Part shown: positions 7,401-11,259 of the stretch, one piece after another
How the letters are laid out: each line of letters starts with the position of its first letter
Position numbering within the stretch: position 1 is the first letter of the stretch
Assembly (NCBI RefSeq): GCF_040290245.1
Contig: NZ_PSMQ01000053.1
Span: 1 to 11,259 of the forward strand
Origin: Thermus_A sp040290245
GTDB taxonomy: Bacteria > Deinococcota > Deinococci > Deinococcales > Thermaceae
Reading direction: 5' to 3'
Length of the DNA stretch: 11,259 nt
Made by a program: the position numbers and the translations under genes
The notes under the pieces: generated by a model
What the model was told of the DNA's origin: nothing
The model's database searches: none
What the model saw: the letters and a program-made list of their open reading frames with translations, nothing else

Positions 7401-7809
7401 GGGGGCCATCCTCCACGACGTGGGGAAGATCGCGATCCCCGACCGGATTCTCCAGAAGCCAGGCCCCTTGACGGAGGAGGAGTGGGCGGTGATGAAGCGC
7501 CACCCCGTCTACGCCTACGAATGGCTTTCCGGAATCCCCTTCCTGAAGAAGGCCCTGGAGATCCCCTACAGCCACCACGAGCGCTGGGACGGCTCCGGCT
7601 ACCCCCTTGGCCTGAAGGAGCAGGCGATTCCCTTTTCCGCCCGGATCTTCACCGTGGTGGATGTCTACGATGCCCTCACCTCCGATCGGCCCTACTGCAA
7701 GGCCTGGCCCCGGGAAAAGGCCTTGGCCTATATTCAAGAAGAGGCAGGCCGCCAGTTCGACCCGGAGGTGGTGGAGGCCTTTTTGCCCTTGATGGAGGCG
7801 GGGGTCTGA
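4500..7809 (+). CDS. Cyclic di-GMP phosphodiesterase: pseudo-receiver, 4 PAS, 2 GAF, HD-GYP (interrupted by N gap)
   Basis: Cytoplasmic sensory protein that should hydrolyse c-di-GMP. Before the gap are 527 residues from GTG 4500: a receiver-like fold (1-68) without the phospho-Asp, then PAS domains at about 75-187, 203-333, 340-453 and 462 onward, each ending in a D-V/E-T-E type linker and three showing HPEDR or HPQDR. After the gap are 570 residues, numbered from 6097: the end of PAS4 (EEVPSRY to LDITEAKE), GAF1 (56-205), GAF2 (226-368), a short helical linker and HD-GYP (about 390-568). The HD-GYP residues are all present: SGHT, LHDVGKIAIPDRIL, MKRHP, SHHERWDGSGYP, VVDVYDALTSDRPY. The 15 Ns put the halves out of frame, but PAS4 resumes in register, so I treat this as one intact gene of about 1,100 residues. 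It converges with a GGDEF cyclase 31 bp downstream. Signals and partners are unknown. Confidence 0.88.
6081..6095. other. Run of 15 Ns (assembly gap or masked bases) inside the phosphodiesterase gene
   Basis: The frame before the gap closes exactly at 6080, and the frame after it resumes with codons starting at 6097. Continuity needs a missing length of 2 modulo 3, so 15 cannot be right for an intact gene. Protein context (HPQDRELVKRWGLARL, then EEVPSRYAFR) lacks only about one to three residues of a normal PAS core, which suggests a true length of 2, 5 or 8. Confidence 0.9.
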
Positions 7810-7825
7810 GGGCCTAATAATGGTG

Positions 7826-7838
7826 TTCCCTTCGGGAA
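7826..7838. terminator. Possible shared terminator hairpin between convergent genes
   Basis: TTCCC and GGGAA arms flank a TTC loop in the 31-bp gap between the two convergent stop codons (7809 and 7841). The stem is short and no T-run follows on either strand, so this is a weak terminator call. The 14-base stretch TTCCCTTCGGGAAG, plus a following C, recurs in the hairpin array at the start of the recombinase gene (10267-10281). Confidence 0.4.
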
Positions 7839-7840
7839 GC

Positions 7841-10099
7841 TCACTCCGCGAGGACCGGTACCCCTTGGGCCTTGGCCCGGTACATCCGGTCGTCCGCGCG
7901 GCTCAAAAGCTCGTCCGCCCCCTCCCCGTCCTCCGGGTAGGCGGCGATCCCGATGTTCACCCCCAGGCGGTGGCCATCGATCTCGAGGCTTCCTATGGCC
8001 TTCGCATAGCGTAAGGCGGCCGCCTGGGCTCCCTCCTTGCCGGTGTGGGGGAGGAGGACCGCGAACTCATCCCCACCCCAGCGGAAGACGCGGTCCCCGT
8101 TCCGCCGATTCTCAAGAAGCGCCTCGGCCACCCGCACCAAGGCCCAGTCCCCCAGCTTGTGGCCCAGCCGATCGTTGATGGGCTTAAACCCCACCAGGTC
8201 CAAGATCATAAGGGCCAGAGGATGACCGTAGCGCTCTGCCCGGGCCAGCTCCTCGGCGAACAACCGGTCGAAAGCCCTTCGGTTGGGCAGGCCGGTGAGG
8301 GCGTCGGTCAGGGCCGCCTCCTCCAGAAGCTGCCGCCCGTGCACCTCGTGCAGGAGCACCGCCAAAGGCCCTGCGAGAAGCCGGGCCACCGCCAGGGAGT
8401 CCTGGGAGAAGGCCAGAGGATCGTGGAGGTTGTCCAGGTTCAAAAAGGCCATCACCTGGCCCTGGTGTGCGATGGGAAGGCAGAGGTTAGCCTGGATCTC
8501 CTTCACCCGGCCCGCGGTGTCCATCACCTCGGGGGGGGCGGTCTTGTGGCTGATCTCCGCCAGAGGGACCTCCTGGGCGCTCAGGATGCGGGGCTGGTTT
8601 TCCAAGGCCTCCTTCATCCCTTGGCCGTACCAGAGGAGCATCCCTTCCGGGTCGAACCGGACCTGGGCCAGGGCCTCCAGGTCGTAGCCCACCGCTGCCC
8701 GGAAGGCGTACGCGCCCTGGTCCAAAGCCAAAAGGCTTCCTGCCTCCGCGCCCGGGACCAGGTCCACCGCCTCTTCCAAAACCTGCCGGTAGGCGGCGTC
8801 GAGGTCAGCAAGGAGGGCCTTTTGAAAAAGATGGTTGATCCGCGCGTAACGCTCGGCTTCCAAGCTCCGCTCCAGTCCCAGCCCCACCGCCCGGGCGGCC
8901 GCCGCCAGGAGGTCCTTTTCCGCCTGTCGCCAGGCGCGCGGAAGGCGCTGGCCCAAGACCAAGACCAGCCGGCTCCGCCTGGCCCCCAAAAGGGGGATGG
9001 GGTGGGCCACAAGGGTCCGCCAGTCCAGGGCTCGCAGGGCCTGTATGGCCCCTGGGAACTCCGCATACCGCTCGGTGAAGAGGGGGGAGGGTTCATGGTA
9101 GACCTTCCAGACCAGTCCTTCCCCATAGGGGAGGCCGGTCTTGAGCACCGCCTGGAGGTCAGGGTTCTCCGCCCCCAAAGCGGCCAGGGGGACCATCCTG
9201 GCCCCCTTGGCCATCAAAAGGGTGCCCGCCTCGAGTTCCAAACCCCTCAGTAAAAGCCGCAGGGCCTTCTCCGCCACCTCTGCCACGCTCCTACCCGAGC
9301 CCATAGCCTGGGCGAGCTCCGAAAGCACCCTCCGTTCCATCCGGTCCGCCAGCTGGTCCAGATAGGCGCTCACCGCCTGGGCCAGGCGGACGAAGGCCTC
9401 CACCTCCTCGGGGGCAAAGGGGCGTGCGCTTTCCAGGTTGAGGACAAGGCTCACCTCACCCCGTTCAAAGATGGGCAGGGCCAGCTCGCTTTGAGCCTGG
9501 ACCCCTTGGGGGGGGATGTACCCAGGCTCGGCGCGGACATCGGGCACATGGATTGGACGCCCTTCCTTGAGCGCTCGGCCCACAACCCCGGTATCGGGGA
9601 TGAAGTCGGGAAGGGGATATCCGGCCACCAGCCGGAGGCCGTTCTCCCATGGCTCCCAGAGGCCCACGTACTCCACACCCTGGGAGGTCAGGAAGCGGGG
9701 GAGAAGGTCCACCACCTCCCGGCGGGTTTGCGCTAAGGGCAGGTGCTCCAGGAGCTCTGCTTGGAGTTTCCAGACCCGGCCCAGGGCCTTGGCCTTCCGG
9801 TAGGCCCGGCGCAAGGAGGCCCCGATGTCTGCGGCGGTATAGGTGCTGAGGCCTAGGAGAAGAGCAGGCATAAGGGCTTGAGGGAGAAGGCCTTTAGCCT
9901 GGATCTCCGGCCAGTAGAGGAGGGAAAAGACCGCCATGGCCAACCCCGCGGCCAAACCCCCTGCCCAAAGCCCGTAGACGCTGGCGATCACCGCCACGCT
10001 GATCATCAACCAGGGAAGGCCATAGATCGCCTCGAGGTGGAGGCGCACCGCCCCTAAAAGCCCCAAAGCGGCTATCAAAAGGATGAGCCAGTACGGCAT
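7841..10099 (-). CDS. Membrane-anchored GAF-GAF-GAF-GGDEF diguanylate cyclase
   Basis: Enzyme that makes c-di-GMP from two GTP, 752 residues. The first ~90 residues hold about four short TM helices (3-20, 29-45, 46-62, 72-90), anchoring it in the inner membrane. A helix at 95-120 leads to three GAF-like domains (about 125-252, 258-412, 420-586) and a C-terminal GGDEF domain (about 592-750). Active-site features are LTDALTGLPNRRAF, metal ligand Asp634 in LDLVGFK, the guanine-contact IND and GHKLGD, and RWGGDEF (GGDEF at 675-679). RNGD (666-669) precedes GGDEF by five residues, so the inhibitory I-site (RxxD) is intact and product inhibition is expected. The usual second Asp of DxDxFK is Val636, not a known catalytic position. 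ATG 10099 lies one base after the predicted transcription start; there is no ribosome binding site. The neighbouring gene is an HD-GYP phosphodiesterase, convergent. Confidence 0.92.
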   Translation of the reverse strand: MPYWLILLIAALGLLGAVRLHLEAIYGLPWLMISVAVIASVYGLWAGGLAAGLAMAVFSLLYWPEIQAKGLLPQALMPALLLGLSTYTAADIGASLRRAYRKAKALGRVWKLQAELLEHLPLAQTRREVVDLLPRFLTSQGVEYVGLWEPWENGLRLVAGYPLPDFIPDTGVVGRALKEGRPIHVPDVRAEPGYIPPQGVQAQSELALPIFERGEVSLVLNLESARPFAPEEVEAFVRLAQAVSAYLDQLADRMERRVLSELAQAMGSGRSVAEVAEKALRLLLRGLELEAGTLLMAKGARMVPLAALGAENPDLQAVLKTGLPYGEGLVWKVYHEPSPLFTERYAEFPGAIQALRALDWRTLVAHPIPLLGARRSRLVLVLGQRLPRAWRQAEKDLLAAAARAVGLGLERSLEAERYARINHLFQKALLADLDAAYRQVLEEAVDLVPGAEAGSLLALDQGAYAFRAAVGYDLEALAQVRFDPEGMLLWYGQGMKEALENQPRILSAQEVPLAEISHKTAPPEVMDTAGRVKEIQANLCLPIAHQGQVMAFLNLDNLHDPLAFSQDSLAVARLLAGPLAVLLHEVHGRQLLEEAALTDALTGLPNRRAFDRLFAEELARAERYGHPLALMILDLVGFKPINDRLGHKLGDWALVRVAEALLENRRNGDRVFRWGGDEFAVLLPHTGKEGAQAAALRYAKAIGSLEIDGHRLGVNIGIAAYPEDGEGADELLSRADDRMYRAKAQGVPVLAE

Positions 10100-10106
10100 T
10101 GAGCCA

Positions 10107-10112
10107 ATTCTA
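10107..10112 (-). promoter_or_regulatory. -10 box of a leaderless promoter for the diguanylate cyclase gene
   Basis: TAGAAT on the minus strand (10112-10107) ends seven bases before the ATG at 10099, so the mRNA would start at 10100 or 10099. No Shine-Dalgarno sequence lies between. The -35 region would fall at about 10130-10135, on top of the opposite promoter's -10 box, and it matches the consensus poorly. Confidence 0.55.
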
Positions 10113-10128
10113 CCATAAACAGGGTGGG

Positions 10129-10134
10129 TATAAT
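10129..10134 (+). promoter_or_regulatory. -10 box of a leaderless promoter for the recombinase gene
   Basis: A perfect TATAAT ends seven bases before the A of ATG 10141, which would make that A the first base of the mRNA. No ribosome binding site is present. The -35 region (about 10106-10111) overlaps the -10 box of the cyclase promoter on the other strand. Confidence 0.6.
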
Positions 10135-10140
10135 GCCCCC

Positions 10141-11163
10141 ATGCGGGCTAAGCCGCAAGGACGGCGTGAACGTAGCCCCAGGGGGTGTTCCCCTAACGGG
10201 GAAGCACCCGGGGCTGACTCCCGGAACGTAGCCCCAATGGGGCTGACCCAGGAAGCACTCGGTTCTTCCCTTCGGGAAGCATACGCCCGGTACCTGCGCC
10301 TGGAGAAGGGGCATACGGAGCGAGGGGTGCGGCGGTACCTGCAGGACCTCGCCTACTGGGAACGGTTTTTGAAGGAACGGGGGCTTGGGGCACACCGGGA
10401 GGCGGTCCGGCGTTTCCTCGCGGAAAGGGGGTTCAGCCCCAGGCGGACCCAGGGGTTCCTCGCGGCTTTGAGGGGGTATTACCGGTGGCTTAAAGAGGTG
10501 TGGGGCCTCGAGGTGGAGGACCCCACGGAGGGCGTAGCCCGGCCCCGCTCCGGGCGGCGGCTTCCCCTTTACCCCACGCCAGAGGAGGTGGGCCGCTTCG
10601 TGCAAGGGGCGGAAGGGGAGAAGGAGGAGGCCCTCCTGAAAGCCCTGGCCCTTTTCCTCTACGGCACGGGCCTCCGGATCTCCGAGGCCCTTTCCTTGAA
10701 AACCTCCAATCTCCTTTGGGAGGAAGGAAAGCCCGTGGGCCTTCGGGTTATCGGGAAGCGGGACAAGGAGCGCCTGGTTCCCCTTTCGCCCATCGCACAG
10801 GAGGCCCTCGAGGCCTGGCTGTCCGTCCGGGGCAGGGAGCCGGCGGGGGCGATCTTCGGCCTTTTGCACACCTACCCCCGTGCGAAGAAGGGCAAGCCTC
10901 CAAGCGCGGCCTACGTGGAGGCCCGCTTCCGGGCCATGGCCCTCCGGATGGGCCTGGACCCCAAGCGGTTTACCCCGCATAAGCTGCGCCACGCCTACGC
11001 CACCGCCTTGGTGGAGGCTGGCGTGGATCTCAGCGCGGTCAAGGACCTGCTAGGGCACGAGTCCTTGGCCACCACGGGGATCTATGTGCATGCCTCGAGG
11101 GAACGCCTGAGGCGGGCGGTGGAGAGCCTACCCCGGCCGGACCTTGGGCCTGAGCCCCGTTAG
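10141..11163 (+). CDS. Tyrosine recombinase, XerC/XerD-like
   Basis: Site-specific recombinase of the tyrosine integrase family, which cuts and rejoins DNA through a 3'-phosphotyrosine. There are 340 residues from ATG 10141. The N-terminal SAM-like core-binding domain starts near LREAYARYLRLEKGHTERG and spans about residues 45-140; the catalytic domain follows. All active-site residues are visible: Arg in YGTGLRISEAL, Lys in GKRDKERLVPL, His and Arg in TPHKLRHAYAT, His in LLGHESLATTGIY and the nucleophile Tyr in that same motif. Xer proteins are usually about 300 long. The extra ~40 N-terminal residues come from a hairpin-repeat array, with many non-GC third positions unlike the rest of the gene. 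ATG 10237 would give 308 residues, a normal Xer length, but lies inside a palindrome with no ribosome binding site; ATG 10141 suits a leaderless start. It could be a chromosomal Xer or a mobile-element integrase; nothing here decides. Confidence 0.87.
   Translation: MRAKPQGRRERSPRGCSPNGEAPGADSRNVAPMGLTQEALGSSLREAYARYLRLEKGHTERGVRRYLQDLAYWERFLKERGLGAHREAVRRFLAERGFSPRRTQGFLAALRGYYRWLKEVWGLEVEDPTEGVARPRSGRRLPLYPTPEEVGRFVQGAEGEKEEALLKALALFLYGTGLRISEALSLKTSNLLWEEGKPVGLRVIGKRDKERLVPLSPIAQEALEAWLSVRGREPAGAIFGLLHTYPRAKKGKPPSAAYVEARFRAMALRMGLDPKRFTPHKLRHAYATALVEAGVDLSAVKDLLGHESLATTGIYVHASRERLRRAVESLPRPDLGPEPR
10143..10279 (+). repeat. Hairpin-repeat array at the 5' end of the recombinase gene
   Basis: Four hairpins lie in 137 bases. 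The first is GCGGGC/GCCGC with loop TAA (10143-10156). The second is a long composite stem: outer AGCCCC/GGGGCT (10174-10179 with 10210-10215), then GGGTG/CACCC, then TTCCCC/GGGGAA around loop TAAC. The third is AGCCCC-AAT-GGGGCT (10230-10244). The fourth is CTTCCC-TTC-GGGAAG (10265-10279). Direct repeats join them: GAACGTAGCCCCA at 10168-10180 and 10224-10236, GGGGCTGAC at 10210 and 10239, and GGAAGCA at 10200, 10251 and 10275. The array stays open in the recombinase frame. I do not recognise the family. Confidence 0.75.
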
Positions 11164-11173
11164 AGAAAAGAGG

Positions 11174-11251
11174 GGACGTGGGGGAGCTATAATCCCCCGG
11201 ACTTTCAGTCCGTGGGATACATGGACTCCCCCACGTCCACCGAAGGTGGAC
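11174..11251 (+). repeat. Nested inverted repeats downstream of the recombinase gene
   Basis: A perfect 13-bp inverted repeat, GGACGTGGGGGAG (11174-11186) with CTCCCCCACGTCC (11226-11238), encloses an inner hairpin at 11192-11218. The inner stem is ATCCC/GGGAT, a C-T mismatch, then CGGACT/AGTCCG, with loop TTC. Partly overlapping the outer right arm is a third hairpin, GTCCACC-GAA-GGTGGAC (11235-11251). The outer stem and the third hairpin share 11235-11238, so they cannot both form fully. A TATAAT box (11188-11193) lies in the single-stranded part. The block starts 10 bases after the recombinase stop and could be a terminator, a recombination site or the leader of the next gene. No T-run follows. 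Confidence 0.75.
11188..11193 (+). promoter_or_regulatory. Possible -10 box facing out of the window
   Basis: A perfect TATAAT followed by CCCCC resembles the recombinase promoter, where TATAAT is followed by GCCCCC. Transcription would begin near 11200 and run through the inner hairpin towards an ATG at 11221. From there, 13 open codons reach the window edge, too few to call a gene. No convincing -35 box is visible. Confidence 0.3.
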
Positions 11252-11259
11252 ATAGCCTA

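Noticed and set aside
8045..9253. Long open frame on the plus strand opposite the cyclase (and similar ones at 1986-2924 and 10075-10992)
   Set aside because: These lie antisense to genes with clear protein motifs, give low-complexity Gly/Pro/Arg-rich products without recognisable domains, and are expected in GC-rich DNA.
10099..10140. TTG 10099 as the start of the recombinase
   Set aside because: It lies upstream of a perfect TATAAT that fits ATG 10141, overlaps the cyclase start codon, and adds residues with no family match.
10168..10247. CRISPR-like array
   Set aside because: The direct repeat is only 13 bases, occurs twice, the units are themselves hairpins of different sizes, and no Cas gene is present.
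11221..11259. Start of a new gene at ATG 11221
   Set aside because: Only 13 open codons are visible, they lie inside the inverted repeats, and no ribosome binding site is present.

Overview
The window is GC-rich bacterial DNA (third codon positions mostly G or C) and is most likely from the genus Thermus. The sugar-binding protein at 2926-4161 is close, over its whole length, to the glucose/galactose-binding protein I remember from T. thermophilus. Three genes also have a -10 box placed so that transcription would begin at, or one base before, the start codon, the leaderless layout common in Thermus and Deinococcus.

Layout. (1) 1-892, minus: first 297 codons of a thiolase of the 3-oxoadipyl-CoA (PaaJ/PcaF) type, running off the window edge. 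A 16-bp operator over its start site matches the PfmR consensus as I recall it. (2) 967-4161, minus: a three-gene glucose/mannose ABC importer (binding protein, MalF-like permease, MalG-like permease). There is no ATPase gene, and no mlc-type regulator in front. A near-perfect terminator hairpin separates the binding protein from the permeases. (3) 4162-4499: a 338-bp intergenic region with divergent promoters and palindromes. (4) 4500-7809, plus: one large c-di-GMP phosphodiesterase (pseudo-receiver, four PAS, two GAF, HD-GYP). It is cut by a run of 15 Ns whose length puts the two halves out of frame. (5) 7841-10099, minus: a membrane-anchored three-GAF GGDEF diguanylate cyclase, convergent with the phosphodiesterase. 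(6) 10141-11163, plus: a Xer-type tyrosine recombinase. It shares a 41-bp promoter region with the cyclase, and its first ~45 codons consist of hairpin repeats. (7) 11164-11259: a second block of strong inverted repeats with a TATAAT box, ending at the window edge.

How the parts fit. The importer supplies glucose or mannose, probably with a shared MalK-type ATPase encoded elsewhere. The phosphodiesterase and cyclase make opposite changes in c-di-GMP and carry many sensory domains, so together they look like a local c-di-GMP control module beside a nutrient transporter; the link to sugar is inferred only. The thiolase belongs to aromatic-acid (phenylacetate/beta-ketoadipate) or related acyl-CoA breakdown and has its own promoter.

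The least ordinary part is the recombinase. Dense hairpin repeats lie at its 5' end, partly read as protein, and just past its 3' end. I do not recognise this repeat family.
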